From NCBI RefSeq assembly GCF_000005505.3, contig NC_016132.3:55256914-55320913 (forward strand): a stretch of DNA of 64,000 bases, given 5' to 3'. The first letter of the stretch is position 1. Each line of letters begins with the position of its first letter. The position numbers and the translations under genes are program-made. This stretch comes from Brachypodium distachyon. Taxonomy: Eukaryota > Streptophyta > Magnoliopsida > Poales > Poaceae. Positions 1 to 11,824 of the stretch are shown here, piece after piece. The notes beneath the pieces were generated by a model. That model searched no databases. It saw only the letters and a program-made list of their open reading frames with translations, and had not been told where the DNA came from.

Positions 1-651
1 TAGATTTTCTGTCCCTTTTAATTTCCATACCTAGGATTTATCCTTCATCTCAAATTCACTACTTAGTTGTGCCTTCAAAGTAGTGATTACTTTCATGCTC
101 TTGACAGCAATTAACATATCATCAACATATAACAGAAAGTATATACGTGATCCATCAACAAATTTAATGTAGACACAACTGTCATACTAAGATCTACTAA
201 ACCCACGTGAGATCATAAATGAATCAAACCTTTTATACCACTGTCTAGGAGATTGTTTCAAACCATAAAGGGACTTCTTCAACTTACAAACAAACTCCTC
301 TTTGCCAGGAACTATGAAACCCTTCAGGTTGGTCCATGTATATTTCCTCCTCAAGCTCTCCATGCAAAAATGCAGTCTTCACATCTAACTGCTCAAGGCC
401 AAGATCATGCATAGCAACAATTCAAAAAAAGTACGGATGGAATTATGCTTTACCACTGGAGAGAACACATCATTATAATCAACACCTGGTATTTGACTGA
501 AACCTTTTGCCACTAACCTTGCCTTAAACCTCATTGGCTCATTAGAAGACAGACCCTTCTTTCTCTTGAAAATCCATTTGCAACGAACGGCCTTCTTTTG
601 TTTAGGCAAGGACACAACATCCCATGTGCCATTCTTCTCAAGAGATTGCAT
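1..651 (-). pseudogene. copia reverse transcriptase fragment
   Basis: The open stretch 651-385 carries the copia RT start: a GTWDVV block, [21 protein letters not shown] and the DYNDVFSPV block. These are family signatures of RVT_2. The catalytic YVDDM box is still readable near 140-106 on the minus strand, but the frame is broken between the two blocks. The rest of RT and the RNase H domain lie beyond the window. This is a retrotransposon relic with no host function. Confidence 0.88.
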
Positions 652-2430
652 CTCCTCTTACATGGCAGACAACCACTTCACACGGTCGCAGGAAACAACT
701 GCTTCACTATATGTGGCCGGTTTACTATCATGCTCCACTTGTTCTGCACAACTCAAAGCATAATAAACAAGATCACACTCTTCAATTAAACATGGGCGAT
801 GACCTTTATTCCTCTTTGGACGGTCAACTGCAATAAACCGTGTGGGTTGCTGCAAAACAGGTGGTCAGGGTGGAACAATATCATCATTATTGTCATCATT
901 GTTCCCATCATCATTACCATTATCAACCTGAGCATCATCGTTGTCAACAATTTCATCAACGTGCTCCACCTGCACTCTAAGTCTCTCCTCTTCAATGCGA
1001 GATGCATCAGTGGACAAAGTATCATGATACATAACTTTTTCATTAAAGACAACATTCCTGCTCAGCAAAATCTTTTTAGTTTCAGGATTCCACAACCTGA
1101 AAGCTTTAACTCCAGAACCATAGCCAAGAAAAATGCACTTAACAGCTCTAGGCTCTAGCTTTCCATTATCAACATGAGCATAAGCGGTGCAACCGAAAAC
1201 TCTCAACTGTGAATAATCAGCAGGTTTATCAGATCATACCTCAATGGGAGTTTTCTTGTCAAGTGGAATAGAATGTGACCTGTTTATGAGGTAGCATGCG
1301 GTGGAAGCTGCCTCAGCCCAAAAACGCCTACCCAAACCTGCATTGGACAGCATGCAACGGGCCCTCGAGATGATGATTCTATTCATGCGTTCAGCCACGC
1401 GATTTTGCCGTGGAGTACAGGCAACCGTGTAGTGCCTAACCACACCATCATTGCTGCAAAACTCCTCAAATTCATCAAAAATAAATTCACCACCATTATC
1501 AGTACGCAAAGTTTTCACCTTCCTTTCAGTTTGCTTTTCTACCATAGCTTTCCACTTCTTGAATGCACCGGAAACATCAGATTTATGTTTCAGAAAATAA
1601 GGCCAAACTTTTCTTGAGTAATCATCAATAATGGTAAGCATGTAATTAGCACCAGCAATAGAAGTCTTACGGGAGGGTCCCCAAACATCAGCATGCACAT
1701 AATCTAATATGTCTTTGGTGGTATGAACAGAAAAAATAAACTTAACCCTTTTGTGCTTATCATAAACGCAGTGCTCACAAAACTCAAGTTTACTCAAGTT
1801 GCAGCCATCGATGAGCTCTCTCTTGACCAACTCTGCCATCCCATGTTCACTCATATGCCCAAGACGCATATGCCACAGATTCATTTTAGCACAATCATCA
1901 GAATCATTAGGTGTAACGGCAGCAGCAAAACCAAACAAAGTGCTACCTCTAAGAACATATAATTTGGCAGAATTCATATCACATATCATGTGAATGAGAG
2001 AACCTCTAGATACCTTCAGAAGTCTACGCCCTCCAGTGTACTTGTACCCGTCACAATCCATGGTACTAAGCGAGATCAAATTTCTGGCCATGCTTGGTAT
2101 GTGCTTCACCTCTTTCAACGTGCGTGTCATGCCATCATGGGTATTGATCTGAACGGACCGAACGCCAACAATATGACAAGGATTGTCATTGTCCACATGC
2201 ACAAAATCTCCAGTCTGCACAGACTCATCAGAACTGAATCATTCCTTGTTACAACAACGAAAGGAACATGTTGTATCAAGAATCCATTCATCATCACGGG
2301 AAGCACAAGCAGCAAGAACAGCGAGGCATTCACCCTCAGAGCTGTCGGTAGAAACGACAGCAGCCTTACCATTACCATCGGACTTGTCTTTCGGTTTGTA
2401 GGTACCGTTCCTTTTCTCCTTGTTCTGCAG
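652..2430 (-). pseudogene. copia protease-integrase region
   Basis: The protease active-site stretch is at about 2292-2263 (WILDTTCSF, where copia usually has D-S/T-G/A), so the third active-site position looks substituted. The open frame 2220-1234 holds the GAG-pre-integrase zinc motif (WHMRLGH ... CEHC) and the integrase core. Its catalytic acidic residues sit in HADVWGP, RTDNGGEF and RVAERMNR. A second open piece, 1206-865, carries the post-core [11 protein letters not shown] and FLGYGSG blocks. Stops and frameshifts separate the pieces. Confidence 0.9.
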
Positions 2431-3150
2431 TTTATAACAATCCTCAATAACATGATTGTTTTTCTTACAATACCTGCAGAACTTATCTTTTCCTCGGGAC
2501 TTTGAATGAGCTTTTTCGTCCTGGCTCTTATCTCGGTTGCCATAATTGTTGTTCCTCTGCTCGGTTCTGCCACGAACCTGCGGATCATAGACTTCATCTT
2601 TTTTTTCTGTCTAAGTGCTTCTAAAACCTCATTAAGGGTTAGAAAGTTATGACTATAAAGAATTGAATCGCGGAAATTTGTATAGGAACTAGGCAACGAG
2701 CATAAGAGTAAGATGGCTAGATCCTCATCATCATACTTAACCTCCAAAGCTTGCAAATCAGAAACTATCTCTCGAAAAATAGTTATATGAGATATTACCG
2801 ATCCACCTTCTTGCAGCTTATGGGTGAACAACTTCATCTTTACATGCAACTTACTGGTAAGATCTTTAGACATGCAGATCAATTCCAGTTTTAGCCACAG
2901 GGCTGCTGCGGATTTCTCGTCCAACACTTCCTTCAAAATATTATTGGACAGATGAAGTTGAATCAAAGACAAAGCCTTACAATCTTTGCGTTTCTCTTCG
3001 GCAGTCCACTCATTTTCATCCTTCTTGCCGAAGGAATCAAGCGCTTCATCCAGATCTGAAGTTTGGGGGAGAATCACCCGCATCTTCACTTTCCACAACG
3101 AGAAGTGTGGTGTAGTCCAGCTGCGGCAGATCGAACTTCAAGATAGACAT
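2431..3150 (-). pseudogene. copia gag (UBN2-type) with zinc knuckle
   Basis: A gag start codon lies at 3150 on the minus strand, with a frameshift near 3105. The long open stretch from 3098 matches the copia gag helical domain (LWLKLE, MSKDLTSKLHVKMKLF, LLCSLPSSY). A CCHC zinc knuckle (CRYCKKNNHVIEDC) lies near 2480-2436 in a shifted frame. The structural polyprotein is therefore interrupted at least twice. Confidence 0.85.
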
Positions 3151-3175
3151 GTCGCAAACCCTAGGCGGAACCTGT

Positions 3176-3188
3176 GGCTCTGATACCA
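3176..3188 (-). promoter_or_regulatory. primer-binding site of the copia element
   Basis: On the minus strand this reads TGGTATCAGAGCC, the usual copia site complementary to the 3' end of initiator tRNA-Met. It lies two bases inside the LTR edge, where first-strand cDNA synthesis starts. Confidence 0.9.
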
Positions 3189-3190
3189 CT

Positions 3191-3615
3191 TGTTATGAAC
3201 GCGACAAGCAAGAACAAAGAACGAAGAAGAAATCACAGCACAAGGACACACGGATTTAACATGGAAAACCCTCTCAAACAACAAGAGGGAAAAACCACGG
3301 GCTCCAGCCAGCGAAATTTCACTATATGGGAGTGTTTACAACGCCAGGGAGGTTCTACAGATGCAACTCGTGCGAACACTGCCCAAAACGGCGGCATACA
3401 AGGGGTATATATAGCAGGAACATTAGGTCAAGTCAGATCCGTAACGGGCACACCGGAAGTTCCGGTTGGAGGCCGGAAGTTCCGCATATTCTTGAATATC
3501 CGGAAGTTCCGCAATAAGTTTCTCAATTTCCCGAAAAGTAACAGAGAGCATCCGGAGGTTCAGTCGGAAGTTGGGCTGGAACTTCCGGCCACTGGAATTT
3601 GGATCACATCCAACA
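3191..3615 (-). repeat. 5' LTR of the copia element (425 bp)
   Basis: Boundaries come from the TGTTGG start (minus, ending at 3615) and the TTCATAACA end (3191) beside the primer-binding site. The right flank AACAG is a candidate 5-bp target-site duplication; the left partner is outside the window. The LTR is inserted into the coding part of a small gene (see 3616-3719). Confidence 0.88.
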
Positions 3616-3719
3616 AACAGAGGGATCATGAGGGGCTCCGTGTGCTTGCGCTTGGTTCCAGCCGACGGCAGCTTCTCCCGTCGCCGTAACAGGCGGTCCA
3701 TCGCGTCGAACGCCTCCAT
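3616..3719 (-). pseudogene. small duplicated gene, copy 1, disrupted by the copia LTR
   Basis: The first 35 codons (start codon at 3719, minus) are nearly the same as those of the gene at 5600-5325: both begin MEAF(D/N)AMDRLLRRREKL and continue PSAGTKRKHTE. After residue 35 the copia LTR begins, so the C-terminal part is lost and the frame now reads into LTR sequence down to 3423. The similarity to copy 2 extends upstream to about 3880, including a TTATAA box near 3872. The whole promoter-plus-gene unit was therefore duplicated before the insertion. Confidence 0.7.
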
Positions 3720-3880
3720 CTCCGCCCGGATGCTTGCTCGAACGTACCTCTCCCTTCTCTTCCGATCTCCTTCGTCTTTTTTTCTTTCCTGCTGCCGCTC
3801 GCTAAGGTATGGCTAGGCTACGCTGCCTGATATATGCAAGACTGTAGACGGGATCTCCTTGTTCGCTTTGCTTTATAACA

Positions 3881-4528
3881 CAAGTGGTCGAGAGCCAAAG
3901 TCTCTCCTCTTGATTTCGACTAGATTTCGGCTTCTGTGTACAAATCCGGAACGAAATATTCTCGTGCATGTGCCACATCTTTTTTCCGTCTGTGCGTGCC
4001 GTTACCTTGCATGCAAGCTAGCTACTAGGGCGCGAACCTAAGCGCGTCGCACATAACTTCACCTCGAATCAGGACCGGAGTCGGAGATGGATAGATCAGA
4101 ATTGCAATCTCTCTCTTTTCTCAAACCTTCAAAATAGTCAAGTTCATGCGAGTGTCCATGTGGTGGTGTCATTGGTTGTACTTGTTGCAAAGATCTCGTG
4201 AGTACCAAGCAAACTTAGAAGCCAATGTGCGGAGTTCATGGGGCTTTGTTGAGCAGACGCGGTTTAGAACTGATCAGGTTGGAAGAGATGGCGGTGCGGC
4301 GATCTGCTCTGTTGAGTGGCCGCTCGCCACAGGTCGGACCCATCTTTGGGGACCGAATGCCCATGGAGGAGGGTGATGTGTGCAGCTGCCGCCTCCTGGG
4401 CATGGAGGTCATGGCGTTGTGGTCAGAGGTTATGGTGTTAGCGATGAAAGAGGTCGCGACACACTTCTGCCAATGCGGCGGCGGACAGTGTGGTTGCGCC
4501 GTCTGTTACTACATCAATGTTGTTGTTC

Positions 4529-4559
<31 letters not shown>

Positions 4560-5324
4560 GAAGTATAACTGTGGAGATAGGTCAAGCAAGCGACTTAGGG
4601 AGGCCGGTGATCTTGGTTTCCTAGCGAGTGGAGTTCGTTCACGTCATTCTTGGCGGTTCATTTCCTTTCGACTTTGGAAAACCGAGTTCTCTCAATCAAA
4701 ACTATTTCAGGTGTCTCTTTGACGACTACTGAAGTGAAACATGGGCTTGTTCTCATTTTGAGTTATAATAACTAAGATTTGATTGTTATTTGCGACTTTC
4801 ATAATATTATGATTGTGTGAATCTATTGATGCAGAGACATAATATATCCAAAAGTAAAGAAACAAGAATGGAAAAAAAATCAAGAGATAAGAAATAAAAC
4901 GAAGAAACCAAAAAAAAGGATTTCTCTTTTGAAAAAAGAGAAATTCAAAAGCGTTCGAGGAAAAGAACCGAGGAACAAAAATCTGGCCGGCCCAGCCGTG
5001 ATCTAATGGGCATGGGTTTCCTAGCGTGGGCTCCCAGAACTGAAAGCCCAGATCGCAAGAATCTTGGAAAATTGATCATGCAAATAGATTTTCCGATTGA
5101 TTGATAATAGTTCGCTAAAAAAAAGATTGATTGATAATAGTAGTACAACAAGTCATGTACCCCTGTTTTTACGGTATTTAATCTCAAATTGAATTCCTTA
5201 ATCTGATTACATTGATTAGACACTGCAATCTTGCGGTCGAAAGATTGCAAGATAAGCACAAAATCCAAAGGAACAAAAAATAACAGAGGGAAGGGCACGC
5301 CTAGCATCCACACACACGCCTGCT
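3881..5324. other. intergenic, no gene recognised
   Basis: Open frames here are short and without family signatures. The stretch holds a GTT microsatellite (4519-4560), an A-rich block (4860-4940) and a short direct duplication of GATTGATTGATAATAG (about 5096-5111 and 5127-5142). Confidence 0.5.
4519..4560. repeat. (GTT)n microsatellite
   Basis: About 13 GTT units with one CTT interruption. It encodes poly-Val or poly-Cys in two frames, which produces spurious open frames around it. Confidence 0.95.
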
Positions 5325-5600
5325 TTAGCCTTGCAACATGTCGTGCTGCTCATCGTGTTGATCGGCGGCGACTGCCTGCTGCTTCGCCAAGGCCTCGTCG
5401 ATCTCCCGGATAGACTCCTGCACGGACCTGATGAGCGCTTCGTTCCTCTTTTCACTCTCCCGGCGATTGCTCTTTATCGAGTTATACAGAGTACTAAACA
5501 GAGGGATCGTGGGGAGCTCCGTGTGCTTGCGCTTGGTTCCAGCCGACGGCAGCTTCTCCCGTCGCCGTAACAGGCGGTCCATCGCGTTGAACGCCTCCAT
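5325..5600 (-). CDS. small uncharacterised basic/coiled protein (91 aa), copy 2
   Basis: I do not recognise the family. I chose the ATG at 5600 because the similarity with the broken copy at 3719 starts at the same Met and a TTATAA box lies about 140 bp upstream (near 5740) in both copies. A longer frame reaching 5855 exists but would run through that TATA region. The protein starts with a basic stretch (RLLRRREKL, TKRKHTE) and ends in an acidic, Gln-rich helical segment (SIREIDEALAKQQ), likely a short coiled coil; there is no membrane segment. Conservation of the coding part between the copies suggests a real gene, but function is unknown. Confidence 0.45.
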   Translation of the reverse strand: MEAFNAMDRLLRRREKLPSAGTKRKHTELPTIPLFSTLYNSIKSNRRESEKRNEALIRSVQESIREIDEALAKQQAVAADQHDEQHDMLQG

Positions 5601-5745
5601 CTCCGCGCCGCGCCGCGCCGGCCGCTTGCTCGATCCTTTTCCTTTGCTTTTCTTTCGATCTCCTTCTTTCTTCTTTCTTTCCTGCTGCCGATCGCTAAGA
5701 TTATGATGTAAAGGCTGCAGGCTCGCTTTTCGCTTCGCTTTATAA

Positions 5746-8700
5746 CAAGTGGTCGAGGGCCGCTTTATAAGCAGCAGACTTCGCGAGAGCCACCAGAGGA
5801 ACCAGGCGATCATAGCGTCTACACGGGAGATGATCCGGGAGCTCGACGAGGCCATAGCCTCCGAGAACCGGGACGCCGCCGGTGAAGGCGATCAGGACCA
5901 GGAGATGGAGCAAAGTTAAGGTGGGCCGGCGCCAAGTCTCCAGGATTATTGAATCGGACGACGACCGGACCAGAAACTCTCTGACTCCACTCATCGTGTC
6001 AACTGTATAGGTGTTTGCTAGTACTACGACGCACTGCGCCGGGTGTTGTCTCTGTTTCTGTAATCGCTGAAGAAGAACACTGCATAATGTTGTACTGGTG
6101 TTTATTCGAGTATCCGTTTGCTGGAAATACAAATTACACAACGTGTAACTAAATTTAGTATGGAAATTGATTAACTTTCGTCAACGTTTGCATATGCATC
6201 TGCTGGAAACTACAGATTGCACTTTGTACTGTCTGCAAAAAAAATTTGCAAAAGGAGAGCAAGAAAAGGAAGAGGAGCGAGCAAGCGGCCGGGATGGAGA
6301 TGGGAGGGCTTCGAGTTTCGACCCATGTACACGTACACGGGCCAGGCCTCGTGACCAGCCTGCAAGCCCACGTGCGCGTCCCTCGCTTAAGCTTGACTCC
6401 CATCTGGACTCCTGACGTCGGCGATTGATTCTTGCGTCACCTATGGCTGGTCTCCCAAGTCAAAAAGCACGAGACTAATCTGGGGCTGGGCCTGACTAGT
6501 CCAAGTCAGCAGAGAGTCTTCCGGAGCCTTCTCGTCGGGGGAACTGTTGTTTTCAGAGGGGCGCACACTAGCACTACCACACAACGCATGCAATTCTGAT
6601 CGCGGAAGCCATAATAATTGGTCAACAACTCGATACCGTGCGTCCCGGTCAGCAGCTAGCTAGCCAGCGCCGGCGCATAAATGTCAACAGAAGAACACCG
6701 AGACCAGACCAGCAGTCAAAACTCCACGATGCACCACCGCCCCAGTGAGTGTTCTGACCCAAGTGCAGGTTAGCTATGTGTATGCATAAGCCACAAAGTG
6801 TAAGCTGAAGAATCGGACGTTGCCTCAAAGTTATTACTGGCTTAATTCACTTGCTGTGAAAAAGCTAGTAATGGCTTAGTAATTCACCTCTACGATCGAA
6901 CTCACACCGCTAGAATTGAATGTACAGGTGCCCACCTCCCCAAGTGTATCGATCTATCTTATGCTTGTGGACCAGACATGTCGATCACGCGACGAGTTTC
7001 AGAATAGAGAGTACCGAAGAAGCTGGTCCAGATCGGGAACGCTGATCCTCAGCGCGGTAAGAAACTAAAGAACTTGCAAGACCAATCGCACAAATACGTC
7101 GACATTTTATTACGTACCATAAAATGCATGCACATTCCATCTTGACGATCGAGAAAAGTCGACACTCGTGATGGACTGATTTTAGCGTTCCAGCACGTAC
7201 AAGACTGATGCATGATAGACGAACTGTTTGGCCACAAAAACAAATTAAACTTACTCTCTGCATGCAGTGCACGAGCTGCCTGATTAATTTTTGGAGCGTA
7301 CTTACTCTCTGCAGTCCACGACTTGTCAGGGTCCTCTTGGCATTTTCTATATATGCTGCCACGACGACACACTTGGATCGCTAGCTGTCACGGTTCCACA
7401 TGCATACGGATATGGATCGTGCATGGATGTATATACGCATGCATTATATCAGCGGCACGTATATGATTCATTACTACTAACATAAGACGAAATAATTAAT
7501 CAAGACCATGCACGCACGTGTGACGATTTGTGCTAAGGAATCAAGCGAAAGAACAGTCACTAGCTCTATCGGCATTGCATATGTGTGTCACAGCGTCAGC
7601 AACATTGTCGACCGATGACTTGGATCAGATCTCCAGATCCGAGTGCTGCGGCTCCAGCATGCAGATGAATGGATTCTTCTGCAGTGAGATGCATGCTCCG
7701 AGAATAACTACCGGCAGTTATCATCCGGCCAGAGTGCATCAGATTTGCTCATCTTGTTTCTTCTTTCACGAGGAGCTAGCGCGCGGCGAAAATAATTGAG
7801 ACCCTGTCGGGCGATCAGGGAATCTCGATCCCCCGGCCGGGTAGGGTAGGTCCTGGTTCTGTGAGTTTGTGACAACGTATGACAAAATGCATACACATGG
7901 CTAACTGGTATTAAGAGGGCTTCTTTAAATGCCTGAACCCTGCAGGAATTTGTCTTCGTACATATGAATGAATTTTGTTGGTATGCATACCACGTAGCTG
8001 GTTGTCATGCTTGCGCAGCTTGCTAATCGTATGGTTATCTCGCCAAAACGTAAACGATTCGATGCATTTAAAATTAAAATTAAGCCACATAAAAATACTG
8101 ATGGATAGGAGTAGTTCTATAGGATCGGAGGAATACATGCTAAATTTACCTTTCTGGAAGTCAAAGCAATGAAACTCTTAGCCCAATGGAGAAAAGAAAG
8201 GAGATGACAGATACAACACATGTACGTGCAATCTTCGCTAAATAATCTAGAGAGAAAAAATAAGGGAAATAAATGCAAGGATAGTTCTGTGATTTTGACA
8301 GATCAGCTGGCTGAATTAATAATAACAAAAAGTGCCACGCAAAGAGACTAACTAACCGAGTGCGCCTCATAGAAAGGCCTTGTCTAATCACGAATTCTCG
8401 ATCACTGGATTTATAGCTATAGAATTGGCAGCATCGATCTTTTCATGTGGACGTTTTTGTCTCTTCGCTTCCCTTCAAACAAATCAAATTAAAGTCATTT
8501 TCATCAAGTTAAAAATTAAAGTGTCGCCCCAATCAATGATGCCGAAGTTTCCCTTGGTTTTTTTCCTGCAGGAAGATTATTCTACATGCGTGGACAAGAG
8601 ACACAACGTGGACTTCCTCGAGACTCTGGAAAATCATGCCTCCCTGATCTATCGACTGGTCAAGAATGTTGGGCACATTTCCACTCACACTGATATAAAG

Positions 8701-11700
8701 TTCTTATATGTTTAGTCGATCAAGAATATAATTGTATACTTGTACGTATTTAACTGGTTCTTTTGGTTACATCATACTGTTCATGCCATGCCAGTACATA
8801 TAGAATTTTTAGAAGAATGGTTTGTTCTTATCTTATCTGGAAAAAAAAACTGAAGATGATTAAGCAAGTTGATAGATGTTTGGATGTAATGGGCGCCGTG
8901 TCCACATGTGCGAGTTGCACATAGCTAGAGATATTCCTGCGAGGGCTGTGCTGGCCGTACGTGGGCCTCGATCTACAGCAGAGATGAATGTGAGGCTGGA
9001 GTGGAGCGCGCGGCGTGCTACTCTGCCTGCATCCGAACTTGCTTGTCATCGACCGCCCGTAATTAATGCAAAAAGGCCCTGTTGGGAAGCACACTCTGTG
9101 TGACGATGAACTGGTGATCTAGCATTCGAGGCCGGCCGGTTGCAAACAAAAAGACCCAAGAAAACGAAAGAGATGCAAAAGAATCAAACATAAAAGAAAG
9201 AAAGAAAACACTCACGCATACATCGATCTAGAGAGGTCACGGGCATCAATTGACTCTTCCAGCTACCTAGCACATACGTGCCCATGACTACCATGTACTG
9301 TAGCATAAATGGATCACACTGAAAACAGCCAAGTATAATGTTGAAATGGGATCTTAATTTTGTTCTAGTTTGTGCCTAGCAGGCTACATGCAAGTTGTTG
9401 CTGAGCTAGCTAACTAGTACATCCAGTCAGAATTAAGTTCAGACTTGAGAGAACGTGAAAATGGAGATGTAGAAGAGAGAAAGATGCAACTAGCAGCCGA
9501 AGCCCTGGCCTCACCTTTTGAGATCAAACTGTGCGTCTTATGGCTATGCTCTGTCAGACTGTCATGAGGGGGGATAACTTTTTCTCCGAGCAACTAACTG
9601 TTTGTTTAGCCATGAGCTTTGTGCTTGTAGGATATGTGTGAGAGAGTTAAAATACTATTGGGCCCATGTTCTGTTCATCATTGTTAACCCTGCTTTGGTA
9701 GTAACTGATACTCCGTATGACCAACCTTTATAGTAGCATATACAGTCAATGACCAAGCATGTCCTACACACAATTCGGCATAGTACTGTACTACAGTCAA
9801 TTTGGCTTCATTAATGTGTACCCTATGAAACAAGGATGAGCTACGTTAATTAAAGATGGTAAAAATATGTGAATTCAAGCGCAAATTAACGTGGGTAGGG
9901 CGGGTAAGCAACATGCGCTTCCACACCGTCATTCTCTTTCTAGTACGGAGTAGTAACTTTTTACCACGAATCCCACGATACAGTAAATCCATGCATGGCT
10001 TCCGTACGTGGTCTGGACCCCGCCCTTTTCCGGAAGTGTTGTCTACTTTATACCAATCGCAAAATCATTAGCCATCGATTTTGACATCGCAGGTGCGTAG
10101 CTATACCGTAGTGCGTGTACTGGTGACAGTACAATCTTTTTTATGATTGATGCTGTGCCGTTTCTTGGGCACAAGGAAGGCACCCGAGACCCAGTTGTGG
10201 GAATCGATCGATCAGCCGAACTAGCAACTGGGCACCTGGCCACCTCCTGAGATCATTTCCACTACTGCTCCACTTTGCAGATCAATTCGAAGCATTATTC
10301 TTGTTGAGATCGTCAAACTATAATTCAGGAAAAAAAGGATCATATATGATATACTCCTGTATATATGTTGCCCATCACTGCAGTTAATTATACATTATAT
10401 CAGATTGTTTTTTTATTAATCGTCTTGGCCGTGCTTATTAACATTGCACTTCCTCTGTAGCTCCTTTCCGGCAAATAATGTGGCAGTGGAAAGGAATGTC
10501 ACGGAAGCATCCCGGTGCCATCCACAGACATCTAAACACTGTGCCTACAGTAAACGTACGTGCCTACATGCATCCATCCATGCATCATATGCTGCACCCA
10601 CACCGCCAAACGCATGCAAAATTAAAAGGGAACCCAACCGAAGCAAGCGCGCAAGCACCTATGGACCGGCCGGAGATCTGTACGCAACGACCGTACACCA
10701 ACTGATTAGCACGCGGCACTCAAAAAGAAAAAAAAGATGATCCTGTCACATGAAAGCGAAGAACAAAAAGCTCCATATACGACATTGCTTCCATTTTTTT
10801 CCTCCTGAAATTTATTTTCATATAACACATTGGTTAAGAATCTTTCCTTCAGAATTTGCTCAAATGTCAAATCACATTAATTCCACAAGGGGAAATGAAA
10901 TTCAGCAGAATTTCATCCTAATTCCGCAGTTTTCGCCGGAGAAGGCAAAACCCTTTCCCGTTCAAAAATAAATTTAAATAGTACAGACCTAATATGTGTA
11001 TTTGTTAAATGTCAAATCTATTTGCATTTGTTACGATCAATTTAAAACGCCTGGGGCGATTGCTCTTGAAGTTCCATCTCTTGAGATGAACAGTGAGACT
11101 TTTGACTTTTCTGCTTAAATAGTAGAGACCTAATATGTGTACGGACAGAGTGACAGGCACACGTAATAAGTTCAACTACTCGTGAACACTAAAAGACCAA
11201 ATGATCACTTTTTTTTAAGGAAAAATAACTGAAATGTACTCCATCCATGACAGGACCGGGCCGGGGCGCACAATCACAAGGGGATGCAAGCGGCAACCGC
11301 CCATAGCTGTTCTCTTCCCGGGTCGTCCTTTTCGCCCTATTTAACTCAGCTCCTCCATCGCTTTCCACCTCGCTCCCGTGTGTGATGCGTCAGGCTTTGC
11401 TCGCTCGCTCATCGCCCATGGATGTACTACGCCCACTCTACTGTACACCGGAGTAGACTGGTGGTTAAGAGAGACGGGCAGCAATCGCCCGGTTAATACA
11501 CTACTCGTACTGCGCTAGGTAGAGTAGAGAGCTACGCATATATATGATCCGATCGATCGATTATTACTTTGCTTTTCGAACGATCGCTCGATATATATAT
11601 TGCCCTGAACACTGACCTCTTATCCTCTTTCCTCTCCTTCCTCCCCCCACTTGCGCGCACTGCCCCCCGGCTGGGCCGAGAGCGAGCTCCTTTACGAGAC

Positions 11701-11824
11701 AGGAAGCAGCTAGCCACTTAGCTTGCTCTCGTGCTGTTAGCTAGTAGCTGCAGCCAGCTGCCCTAGCTAGCTAGTTCTTCTTGTCTATGCGGAGGAGGAG
11801 AACAGCTGCGAATTGAGATCGAGG
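5746..11824. other. long intergenic region upstream of the NAC gene
   Basis: About 6 kb with no convincing coding sequence; open frames stay below about 125 codons and show no domains. A 24-bp motif with GACCTAATATGTGTA occurs twice in direct orientation (about 10978-11001 and 11116-11140). The last 250 bp carry TATA-like stretches (11540-11547 and 11589-11600) and a CT-rich leader, so the NAC promoter and 5' UTR probably lie at 11.3-11.82 kb. Confidence 0.5.

Larger units (their letters stand above)
1..3615 (-). mobile_element. Ty1/copia LTR retrotransposon, 5' part (runs off the window start)
   Basis: Read on the minus strand, this is LTR (3615-3191), primer-binding site (3188-3176), gag, protease, integrase and the start of reverse transcriptase. 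The order PR-IN-RT is the Ty1/copia order. The 3' end of pol and the 3' LTR lie left of base 1. The coding region is broken by frameshifts, so I call it a dead copy. The LTR begins TGTTGG and ends AACA in element orientation and abuts the host sequence AACAG (3616-3620). That sequence also occurs undisturbed in the related locus at 5497-5501, which fixes the insertion point. Confidence 0.93.

Noticed and set aside
4519..4560. Repeat array that might suggest CRISPR or a telomere-like tract
   Set aside because: Simple GTT microsatellite without spacers.
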